Source: an uncultured Coriobacteriaceae bacterium
Lineage (GTDB): Bacteria; Actinomycetota; Coriobacteriia; Coriobacteriales; Atopobiaceae
Reading direction: 5' to 3'
Assembly: GCA_902791035.1 (NCBI GenBank)
Contig: CADAUA010000003.1
Location: 1-64,000, forward strand
Length of the DNA stretch: 64,000 bases
In this document: one piece after another, positions 39,376-45,966 of the stretch
Layout of the letters: every line of letters starts with the position of its first letter
Numbering within the stretch: the first letter of the stretch is position 1
The notes under the pieces: model-generated
Databases searched by the model: none
Told to the model about the DNA's origin: nothing
What the model saw: the letters and a program-made list of their open reading frames with translations, nothing else
Translations under genes and position numbers: made by a program

Positions 39376-39404
39376 GCCGCGGCCCGCCTGGCACGGGTCG
39401 CGGC
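39376..39404 (-). promoter_or_regulatory. Strong intercistronic hairpin between the S-component gene and ecfA
   Basis: Arms of 11 bases, GCCGCGGCCCG (39376-39386) and CGGGTCGCGGC (39394-39404), pair with a single mismatch across a 7-base loop. There is no T-tract. It could protect the S-component message from decay or reduce read-through, giving more S component than ATPase. Confidence 0.55.
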
Positions 39405-39422
39405 AGAGCCTGCCCTACTATC

Positions 39423-39971
39423 CTACTTGCGGTTGGCTGCCTTTGCGATGGGACCGGCAAGAAGGCCGACCACGATCGTGTTGAAGGCGGCCGTGCCGAT
39501 GACCACGGGCAGCTTGACCAGGAGCATGCTGGCCTCGAAGCCCGCCATGGCGTTGCCCACAGCCGCGAAGAGCATTCCGGAGACGATGGTCGTTACGAAC
39601 GCGGCCACATAGGGCATGGCCTTGGACTTCTTGAAGGCGCTGTTCACGAAGAGGCCCATCACCAGGCTGCCGCAGGCCTCGGTGAGGAAGTTGAGGCCCG
39701 GGATGGAGGTGTTGAGCTGGGCCACCACGGCGCAGATGAGGCCCAGCACGACGCACTGGCCCACCTTGGGCCTGATGGCGATGATCGCCAGGCAGTAGGC
39801 GGCGATCACGAACTGCGGGTGGATGCCGGTGGTTGCCAGGGCCTGTCCGACGGTGATGTTGAGGATGAAGCCGGCGGCTGCGAGCAGCGCCGTCAGGACG
39901 AGCGCGGACACGTCGAGCTTGCCGTTGGACTGGGTTCCGGACTGGACGGTGCGGGTGGCCTTGTCTGCCAT
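39423..39971 (-). CDS. trpP: TrpP-like ECF S component, predicted tryptophan transporter
   Basis: The 182-residue membrane protein has about six hydrophobic segments and resembles Bacillus TrpP (YhaG), in which I recall closely matching stretches: LTALLAAAGFILNITV near the N-terminus, RPKVGQCVVLGLICAVVAQL with NTSIPG, and PVVIGTAAFNTIVVGLLAGPI at the end. TrpP proteins have the S-component fold. Here the gene is followed by a fused EcfA ATPase and EcfT. The upstream leader peptide with three Trp codons and an attenuator hairpin supports tryptophan as the substrate. The start ATG at 39971 has AGAAGGG upstream. Confidence 0.75.
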   Translation of the reverse strand: MADKATRTVQSGTQSNGKLDVSALVLTALLAAAGFILNITVGQALATTGIHPQFVIAAYCLAIIAIRPKVGQCVVLGLICAVVAQLNTSIPGLNFLTEACGSLVMGLFVNSAFKKSKAMPYVAAFVTTIVSGMLFAAVGNAMAGFEASMLLVKLPVVIGTAAFNTIVVGLLAGPIAKAANRK

Positions 39972-40046
39972 GGTTGGTTCCCTTCTCTGGTGTTTCCTTC
40001 GCTCTTGTCTCTTGGTCTTCCACCTTCAGTTGCTCCTGCAAGCCAC

Positions 40047-40076
40047 AAAAAAAGGCTCCCGGTCTTCCCGGGAGCC
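40047..40076 (-). terminator. Attenuator terminator in the leader of the ECF operon
   Basis: A perfect 9-base stem, GGCTCCCGG with CCGGGAGCC, with a 5-base loop, followed on the minus strand by TTTTTTT. It ends about 75 bases before the TrpP-like gene and begins 33 bases after the stop codon of the Trp-rich leader peptide, so a read-through decision is required for the operon to be expressed. Confidence 0.92.
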
Positions 40077-40122
40077 CTGTTCGCGACATGCAGGCGGAAG
40101 CGAACGACTCACAGTCGACCGG
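40059..40122 (-). promoter_or_regulatory. Candidate antiterminator pairing of the trp attenuator
   Basis: CCGGTC (40117-40122), inside leader codons 16-18, is fully complementary to GACCGG (40059-40064), which covers the end of the terminator loop and the start of its 3' arm. Allowing one bulged G adds two pairs. A ribosome stalled at the Trp codons (40139-40147) would leave CCGGTC free; a ribosome at the stop codon would cover it. Confidence 0.5.
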
Positions 40123-40168
40123 AGAGGAGAAGCTTATGCCACCACCAGTTGTTGCGACGCTGCGTCAT
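40109..40168 (-). CDS. Tryptophan leader peptide (attenuator)
   Basis: The 19-residue peptide MTQRRNNWWWHKLLLSGRL has three consecutive UGG codons at residues 8-10 (40139-40147). The strong Shine-Dalgarno sequence AAGGAGGAG lies seven bases before the ATG. A stable terminator follows 33 bases after its stop. This is the arrangement of a ribosome-mediated attenuator, as in trp biosynthesis operons of actinobacteria and enterobacteria, but here it precedes a transporter operon. Confidence 0.88.
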   Translation of the reverse strand: MTQRRNNWWWHKLLLSGRL

Positions 40169-40287
40169 GGCCCGCTCCTCCTTCCCTCTTCTCTGCTTCC
40201 GATGAGTGCACTGTACGTTGCGAGATCCGCTGGGTCGGGCCCGAACGTCGATACGCAACAAGCTCTTAACACAGGGTACCCTTGCAT

Positions 40288-40316
40288 ACAAAAGGACCCC
40301 GCGTGAGCGGGGTCCT
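40288..40316 (-). terminator. Intrinsic terminator of rplU-rpmA
   Basis: Perfect 10-base arms AGGACCCCGC (40293-40302) and GCGGGGTCCT (40307-40316) with a TGAG loop; the minus strand continues TTTGTATG. It separates rpmA from the ECF operon, so that operon must have its own promoter in 40170-40287. I see no convincing -10/-35 there. Confidence 0.88.
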
Positions 40317-40336
40317 GGCAAGACATCCTGACGTGA

Positions 40337-40603
40337 CTACTCGGCGTCGGTCGTCTGGGGGACGCGCACGTGCACGTAGTGCTTGCGGCCCTTAACGAAC
40401 TCCACGGTGCCGTCCTTGAGGGCGAACAGGGTGTCGTCCTTGCCACGGCCCACGTTCTCGCCGGGATAGATGTGCGTGCCACGCTGACGGACGATGATCT
40501 GACCGGTCTTGATGGCCTGACCGCCATAGATCTTGGTGCCGAGGCGCTGCGCCTGCGAGTCGCGGCCGTTGCGCGAGGAGCCAAGGCCCTTCTTGTGTGC
40601 CAT
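40337..40603 (-). CDS. rpmA: 50S ribosomal protein L27
   Basis: L27 reaches into the peptidyl-transferase centre. The 88 residues read [62 protein letters not shown], the canonical family sequence. There is no Firmicutes-type N-terminal cleavage extension. It lies 30 bases after rplU. Confidence 0.98.
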   Translation of the reverse strand: MAHKKGLGSSRNGRDSQAQRLGTKIYGGQAIKTGQIIVRQRGTHIYPGENVGRGKDDTLFALKDGTVEFVKGRKHYVHVRVPQTTDAE

Positions 40604-40633
40604 GTTGGTACCTGCCTTCTTGAGAGATGAGCC

Positions 40634-40942
40634 CTACTCGGGGAGCTCGACGACCTGGAGCTTGGTGAGGTTCTGACGGTGACCACGGGTGCGGTGGTAG
40701 CGCTTGCGCTTGTGCAGCTTGAAGACGAGGACCTTCTCGCCCTTGTGCTGGTCGACGACCTCGCAGGTGACCTTCTTGTCCTGGAGCTCGGCAGGGTCAA
40801 CGACCGTCTTCTCGCCGTCATTGAGCATCAGGACGTCGAGCGAGACCTTGTCGCCAGGCTGCGCGTCGAGCTTCTCGACGTCAATGACGTCGCCCTTGGC
40901 AACCTTATACTGCTTGCCACCAGTTTTAACGATTGCGTACAT
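40634..40942 (-). CDS. rplU: 50S ribosomal protein L21
   Basis: L21 is a large-subunit protein. The 102 residues begin MYAIVKTGGKQYKVAKGDVIDVEKL and end with HKRKRYHRTRGHRQNLTKLQVVELPE. I chose ATG 40942, with GAAGGG seven bases upstream; an ATG five codons earlier overlaps that Shine-Dalgarno sequence. Confidence 0.98.
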   Translation of the reverse strand: MYAIVKTGGKQYKVAKGDVIDVEKLDAQPGDKVSLDVLMLNDGEKTVVDPAELQDKKVTCEVVDQHKGEKVLVFKLHKRKRYHRTRGHRQNLTKLQVVELPE

Positions 40943-40983
40943 GTGTGTGCCCTTCATTGCTGGTGTGAGTGCAACAAATCCTT

Positions 40984-41012
40984 ATCCTACAAGCCACAAT
41001 CCAACACGTCAA
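40984..41012 (-). promoter_or_regulatory. Promoter of rplU-rpmA
   Basis: TTGACG (41007-41012) and TAGGAT (40984-40989) on the minus strand are spaced by 17 bases, about 45 bases before the rplU start. The remaining 110 bases up to the next gene hold nothing recognisable. Confidence 0.75.
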
Positions 41013-41125
41013 CGGGATTTCTCCCTTGCCCTCGCAGCCGAAAGGGAAAGAACGGCTCCAATGGCAGGCGTGTTGAACAGAAACCTTACAAATAGTAGCC
41101 ATGCGGGGCATTTGCTGCCGCGATC

Positions 41126-41824
41126 TCACAGCGGCTCCACAAGACTCCCATCTGTTTCCTCGTGGGACTGCCAGACCCTGCGGACCCTAAGGGTGTCCAT
41201 GATGCCCGCCTCGGCACCCAGGAGCTCACGCGCGGCCTCCACGAGGACCCCCGGTCGCAGGGACCCTTCGGGAGTGTTGCGGGTCTCCAGGGCAAGGCGC
41301 AGGCCCTCCTCCGAGGGCGAGAAGTCCGCACTCACCAGGGTCGAGGCCAACTGGACGGTCTTCTCCTTGTCTCCCCTGAGGTAGCGCAGGCTTCCCTTGG
41401 CACGTACAGCCGCTGTCGCACGGGTCCAGGCCACGGGAGCGAGCCCCTGCCCGACCAGCACGCAGTCCCAGGTAGCCCGCGTGAGCCAGGCCTCCAGGGC
41501 ATCCTGGTGCGGGTCCACGTATGCCGCCCGTACTGGCGCGAGCCCCGGGGGTGTGGCGGCCGCAAGGAGCTCCAGGGCCTCATCCGGATCAATCCGGTCC
41601 TCCAGGTACACGTCGTAGTACTCGCATGCGGAGGAGGCACCCACGGGCAATGCCTGGCTGAACTGGATCCGCATGCGGCGTGCGAAGCCGTTGCCTATCG
41701 AGAAGGGCAGGCCGGCACGGCGGACGCTCCTCTGCACGGTACCTATGACCTCAAGGTGCCCAAGGTAGGCCAGCCGGTCGTCCTTGCCATACTCCACCCT
41801 CAGCCTATGGAGCGAGTCCATCAT
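41126..41824 (-). CDS. TIGR03936-family (DUF2344) protein, partner of a radical SAM protein
   Basis: Proteins of this family are always found beside or fused to a TIGR03960 radical SAM protein; their substrate is unknown. The 232 residues open with LHRLRVEYGKDDRLAYLGHLEVIGTVQRSVRRAGLPFSIGNGF and contain FSQALPVGASSACEYYDVYL, both landmarks of the family. It overlaps the radical SAM gene by four bases (ATGA). Confidence 0.88.
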   Translation of the reverse strand: MMDSLHRLRVEYGKDDRLAYLGHLEVIGTVQRSVRRAGLPFSIGNGFARRMRIQFSQALPVGASSACEYYDVYLEDRIDPDEALELLAAATPPGLAPVRAAYVDPHQDALEAWLTRATWDCVLVGQGLAPVAWTRATAAVRAKGSLRYLRGDKEKTVQLASTLVSADFSPSEEGLRLALETRNTPEGSLRPGVLVEAARELLGAEAGIMDTLRVRRVWQSHEETDGSLVEPL

Positions 41825-43692
41825 GAGCGCTCACCCCAGACCACGTTGTCCACGCCCAGGCTGGGGCACACGCCACAGCCCTGGCAGCTGTCCCTCGTGC
41901 AGTCCGGCGTCGTGACTCCCTGCATGGCCCGCCGCCACTCCCTCTGGAGGAAGCCCTTGGAGACCCCCGGCGAGGTGTGGTCCCATGGCAGGACGGCATC
42001 CAGTTCGAACTGCTCGCAGGCCACGTCCGCCAGGTCCAGGCCCACGTCTGCCGCTGCCTGGCGCCAGAGGTCGAGCCTGAACTCGCTCGTCCACGCGTCG
42101 AAGAGGCACCCCAGCTCCCAGGCGCGATACACGAGGTCGAACCCCCGCCGCCCCAGCTTGGACACCGCACCCTCCACGAGTGACGTCCCGGCATCGTGGT
42201 AGGTCACGCGTATGGCTCGGTCGTGGTTGGAGCCCACGAGAATCCTCTGCCGACGTTCCACCTCCTCGGGCCATAGCTGGCCACACCACTGGAAGGGCGT
42301 ATGTGCCTTGGGGACGAAGACGGCCACGCTGATGGAGACGGCAACCCCCTTGTGTGGTCCGACGATCCTGCGGCCCAGCTGCATAACCCGCTCGGCCGAC
42401 GCGGGGATGGCGACCACGTCCTCGTCCGTCTCCGTTGGCAGCCCCATCATGTAGTAGAGCTTCATGCGGCGCCAGCCGTGCTCGAAGGCGTTCGTGGCAG
42501 CCGTCTCCAGGTCCTGCTCGCTCACGTTCTTGTTTATGACGTCGCGCAGGCGCTGCGTGCCTGCCTCGGGGGCGAAGGTGAGCCCACTCCGCTTGGCACC
42601 CGCCACCTCCCCCGCCATCTCCACGCCGAAGGAGTCCAGCCGCTGCGAGGGTATGGACACGCGCACCCCCTTGCCCGCCGTCGCAGCGTTGAGCTCGTGG
42701 AGTATCTGGGCGCACTGGGAGTGATCGGTCGTGGAGAGCGAGGTAAGCGAGACCTCGTCATAGCCGGTTCGCGCCAGGCCCTCCTCCGCCGCGGTCACCA
42801 CCTGCTCCGCTGGGCGCTCGCGAACCGGCCTGTAGGTCATGCCCGCCTGGCAGAAACGGCACCCGCGCGCACAGCCGCGCAGGACCTCCACCGCCAATCG
42901 GTCCTGCACGATGCCCAGGTAGGGCACGATGTCCTGAGCCAGCGGATCGGTGCCCGCGAAGTCCCCCATGCAGCGCTTGCGCACCACGGCAGGGGCTCCC
43001 GTGCCCTCGCGTGGCACTGCCTTGCCCCAGCGCGTGGTCGTCTCGTCCACCACGACGTCGTAGAGGGACGGCACATACACACCGGGGACCTGGGCCAAGC
43101 GCAGCAGTATCTCCTGGCGCGGCATGCCCACGTCCCTGCAGTCGCGAATGGCGGCGCAGATGTCCACGAGCCCCTCCTCGCCATCCCCCAGAAGGACCGC
43201 GTCGAAGACAGGGGCCAGGGGCTCGCAGTTCCACACGCTGGGCCCTCCGGCGACCACGAGGGGGTCGTCCTCTGCGCGCTCCGCGGACGTGAGGGGGATG
43301 CCCGCCAGGTCGAGGGTCTCGAGCACGTTCGTGGCCACGAGCTCGTGCGCGAGCGTGAACCCCACCACGTCGAAAGAGGCGAGCGGGGCCGCGCACTCCA
43401 GCGAGAGCAGCGGGACGCCTCGCTCCCGCATGAGGGAGATCATGTCCGTCCAGGGCAGGTAAGCGCGCTCGCAGCTCATGCCCTCGACCGCGTTTATGCA
43501 CTTGTAGAGAATCGCCAGCCCCAGGTTGGGCTGGCCCACCTCATACACGTCCGCGTACACCAGACACACGTGGAAGGGCCCGTCCTGCTCCTCACAGGCG
43601 CCCCATTCGTGGTCCAGGTACCGCGAGGGACGCTCCACCTTGGAGAGCAGAGGTTCGATGAGAGGAAAGAGGTCCTCGCGCTTGGCCCTCAT
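41821..43692 (-). CDS. TIGR03960-family B12-binding-like/radical SAM protein
   Basis: This is a predicted radical SAM enzyme of unknown substrate. In 623 residues it has an N-terminal B12-binding-like domain (to about 200) and a radical SAM core with the cluster motif CARGCRFCQAGMTYRPVRERP (about 277-297), FAPEAGTQRLRDVINKNVS and GLPTETDED. Toward the C-terminus a short cysteine group CTRDSCQGCGVCPSLG suggests a second cluster. Its ATG overlaps the upstream stop as TGATG. Its partner (DUF2344) follows, and rplU-rpmA come next, a typical setting. Confidence 0.92.
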   Translation of the reverse strand: MRAKREDLFPLIEPLLSKVERPSRYLDHEWGACEEQDGPFHVCLVYADVYEVGQPNLGLAILYKCINAVEGMSCERAYLPWTDMISLMRERGVPLLSLECAAPLASFDVVGFTLAHELVATNVLETLDLAGIPLTSAERAEDDPLVVAGGPSVWNCEPLAPVFDAVLLGDGEEGLVDICAAIRDCRDVGMPRQEILLRLAQVPGVYVPSLYDVVVDETTTRWGKAVPREGTGAPAVVRKRCMGDFAGTDPLAQDIVPYLGIVQDRLAVEVLRGCARGCRFCQAGMTYRPVRERPAEQVVTAAEEGLARTGYDEVSLTSLSTTDHSQCAQILHELNAATAGKGVRVSIPSQRLDSFGVEMAGEVAGAKRSGLTFAPEAGTQRLRDVINKNVSEQDLETAATNAFEHGWRRMKLYYMMGLPTETDEDVVAIPASAERVMQLGRRIVGPHKGVAVSISVAVFVPKAHTPFQWCGQLWPEEVERRQRILVGSNHDRAIRVTYHDAGTSLVEGAVSKLGRRGFDLVYRAWELGCLFDAWTSEFRLDLWRQAAADVGLDLADVACEQFELDAVLPWDHTSPGVSKGFLQREWRRAMQGVTTPDCTRDSCQGCGVCPSLGVDNVVWGERS

Positions 43693-44711
43693 CAGGCCTC
43701 CCTAACGGATGGGGCGGGAATGACTATGTAGCCAGCATCAGCGGTGAAGTCATCGGCGGTGCTGGCATGCGCCCCCGCACCTCCGACGTCCGCCACCTTG
43801 CCCGGCAGGCCCGACACCAGCCCCTCTCCCCTCGCCCGAGCCCTAGCCATGGTTGCCTCCAGGTCCGCCATGCGCTCCCGGCCCTTGCCCTCTGCCGCGT
43901 CAAAGCGAAGCTGCAGCGCACGGCCCGTGGCAACCGTGCCCACATAGCCCATGGCACCCTTGGTCAGCCATCCCATGCCCGGCAGTGCCGCCGAGAGGAC
44001 CCGTGCCACCCAACGGTAGGCCAGACCCGCCCCCACGACGCCAGCGACCTCCACAGCCCGCATGGCATCTAGGCCATTGCCGTACGCAGCCGCCACGTCG
44101 AGAGCCAGCTTGGCTTGGTTCGCCGTCATGATGGGCATGTCCGCGCCCTTTACGAGCGAAAGGCTCCCGACCGCCGCGTTCGAAATGGCGCAGCTCGTCA
44201 CAAGGCTTCTCACCTCCGCCTCGCGGCAGAAGGGGAAGTTCGCCGCGCAGGCGATGCCCTTGTCCGTAGCACCCACCAGCCACTTGGCCAGGCGCTCCAT
44301 GGCATGCGCCGGCTCCGAGGCGGCAACGACCTCCACGAGCGCGGCGTGCTCTTCGTCTAGGCTGGCGTCCGGTGCCTCCACGGCCGATTCGACCACCAGC
44401 GCGACCGGTGTCCCCCGGTGCGTGAAGGCCCTGACCGCCTCCACGGCCTCCTCACGGCATGCCCCAGGCACCACCACGGCGGCGTCCGTAGGCCCCTCGC
44501 GCTCCACGAAGCCCGCACGGAGGCTCCGGACCTCCACGAGACCCGTTGCCTGCTCCGGCAGCAGCGCATCCCGCAGTGCCTCCAGGAGGGCTCGCGGGGA
44601 TTCCGGGTCCACCCACACGGCAACGGAGAAGGGCTCGCCCTGGCCCTTCTGTGCCTCACGCCCCGCACCCAGGACCTGCATGACCTTGTCTACCGGGAAC
44701 TTCCCAGCCAT
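43692..44711 (-). CDS. DUF697-domain membrane-associated protein
   Basis: The function is unknown. The C-terminal half of the 339 residues matches DUF697: ISNAAVGSLSLVKGADMPIMTANQAKLALDVAAAYGNGLDAMRAVEVAGVVGAGLAYRWVARVLSAALPGMGWLTKGAMGYVGTVATGRA, with two hydrophobic helices. The N-terminal 150 residues look like a small Rossmann-type domain (AVWVDPESPRALLEAL, TDAAVVVPGA, PVALVVES) without a visible GTPase P-loop. It lies between rodA and the radical SAM gene, sharing TGATG with the latter. Confidence 0.7.
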   Translation of the reverse strand: MAGKFPVDKVMQVLGAGREAQKGQGEPFSVAVWVDPESPRALLEALRDALLPEQATGLVEVRSLRAGFVEREGPTDAAVVVPGACREEAVEAVRAFTHRGTPVALVVESAVEAPDASLDEEHAALVEVVAASEPAHAMERLAKWLVGATDKGIACAANFPFCREAEVRSLVTSCAISNAAVGSLSLVKGADMPIMTANQAKLALDVAAAYGNGLDAMRAVEVAGVVGAGLAYRWVARVLSAALPGMGWLTKGAMGYVGTVATGRALQLRFDAAEGKGRERMADLEATMARARARGEGLVSGLPGKVADVGGAGAHASTADDFTADAGYIVIPAPSVREA

Positions 44712-44731
44712 CCGATCTCCTTACCCACCAG

Positions 44732-45958
44732 TTATGCCGCCTTCTTGCGGTGCCTCCACACGGACTGCACTATACCAACGGCCGTGAGCTGCGTGAGCAT
44801 CGACGAGCCGCCATAGCTTATGAACGGCAGGGGGATGCCCGTGATGGGCATGATGCCGATGCACATGCCCACGTTCTCCAGGAGCTGGAAGCCCCACATG
44901 GCCACGCAGCCCACCAAGAGCAGCTTGGGGAACATGCCCTCCACGCGAAGCGCCAGGAGAATCGTGGAGAACATCGTGAGGGCAAAGAGGAGGAGGAGCA
45001 CGACGTCTCCCAGGAAGCCGAACTCCTCGCTGAGAAGCGCGAACACGAAGTCTGTGTGCGCCTCGGGCAAAAAGCCGCTCCCCGACTGGGTGGCATTGGC
45101 TATCCCCTTGCCCAGGAAGCCTCCGGAACCCACGGCGATCTTTGCCTGCTGGAGGTTGTATCCGTCCCCTGTTGGGTCCACAGACGAGTCCACGAAGACG
45201 AGTAGGCGCTTGAGCTGGTATTCCTTGAGTATGTGGGGTAGGCCGTCGATGGTCGACGTGATCACCACGATGGCGGCACCCACCACGATGAGCCCCACCG
45301 TGGCGAGCACCCAGCTGCGCCTGGCACCAGCGCAGATGATGATCGTGGCACCGATGACCAGGATGATGAGGCCGGTCCCCAGGTCGGGCACGAGCATGAT
45401 GAGGCCAAAGGGAACGCAGAGCGCCCCGCACACCTTGACGTAGTCACGGAAGCTGTCGATCTTGCCATTGAACTGCGAGCACACGGAGGCCATCAGGAAG
45501 ATCGTGACGATCTTGGCGAACTCCGAGGGCTGGAAGCGGAAGTGCACGAAGGGAACCTGAACCCAGCCGGTCATGCCCTTAGCCGAGTAGCCCAGTCCAG
45601 GCACCTTGGGAAGGATCATGAGCACGGCATCGAGCACCAGAAGGAAGGTGGTCATGTTCTCCAGGCGTCGGTAGTCATAGCGCCACATGATGGAGCCGCA
45701 CACCGCCCCCGCCGCGATTCCCAGGAGGTGACGAGGGAAGCTCGCGTCGGCGATGTTGAGCGAGGCCGACCAGATGACGAGCACGCCATAGAGCACCAGG
45801 AGCAGTGCGGGGATCAGCTGCGACACGTACACGTCGCCCAAGCGGCCTCCCCTGCCGCCCACCCGCGCATGCCGCCCGCCATTGCCACCGGCCACGCGCG
45901 CAGCGAGTGACGACAGGAAACCGTTGCCCTGGGAGACCCCAGGCGTCTCAAGTGGCAT
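44732..45958 (-). CDS. rodA: Rod-shape SEDS glycosyltransferase RodA
   Basis: RodA polymerises peptidoglycan strands together with PBP2 in the rod complex. The 408 residues have about ten membrane segments after a cytoplasmic N-terminus of 45 residues and show VQVPFVHFRFQPSEFAKI, LVPDLGTGLIILVIG, GSGFLPEAHTDFVFALLSEEFGFLGD and the end GIPLPFISYGGSSMLTQLTAVGIVQSV. The gene sits directly after the PBP2 gene (8 bases), which separates it from FtsW. Confidence 0.95.
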   Translation of the reverse strand: MPLETPGVSQGNGFLSSLAARVAGGNGGRHARVGGRGGRLGDVYVSQLIPALLLVLYGVLVIWSASLNIADASFPRHLLGIAAGAVCGSIMWRYDYRRLENMTTFLLVLDAVLMILPKVPGLGYSAKGMTGWVQVPFVHFRFQPSEFAKIVTIFLMASVCSQFNGKIDSFRDYVKVCGALCVPFGLIMLVPDLGTGLIILVIGATIIICAGARRSWVLATVGLIVVGAAIVVITSTIDGLPHILKEYQLKRLLVFVDSSVDPTGDGYNLQQAKIAVGSGGFLGKGIANATQSGSGFLPEAHTDFVFALLSEEFGFLGDVVLLLLFALTMFSTILLALRVEGMFPKLLLVGCVAMWGFQLLENVGMCIGIMPITGIPLPFISYGGSSMLTQLTAVGIVQSVWRHRKKAA

Positions 45959-45966
45959 GTGTCCCC

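Noticed and set aside
40170-40287. GTTGCG...CGCAAC inverted repeat upstream of the Trp leader peptide as a repressor site
   Set aside because: The halves are short, 30 bases apart and not placed relative to a recognisable promoter; it may be chance.
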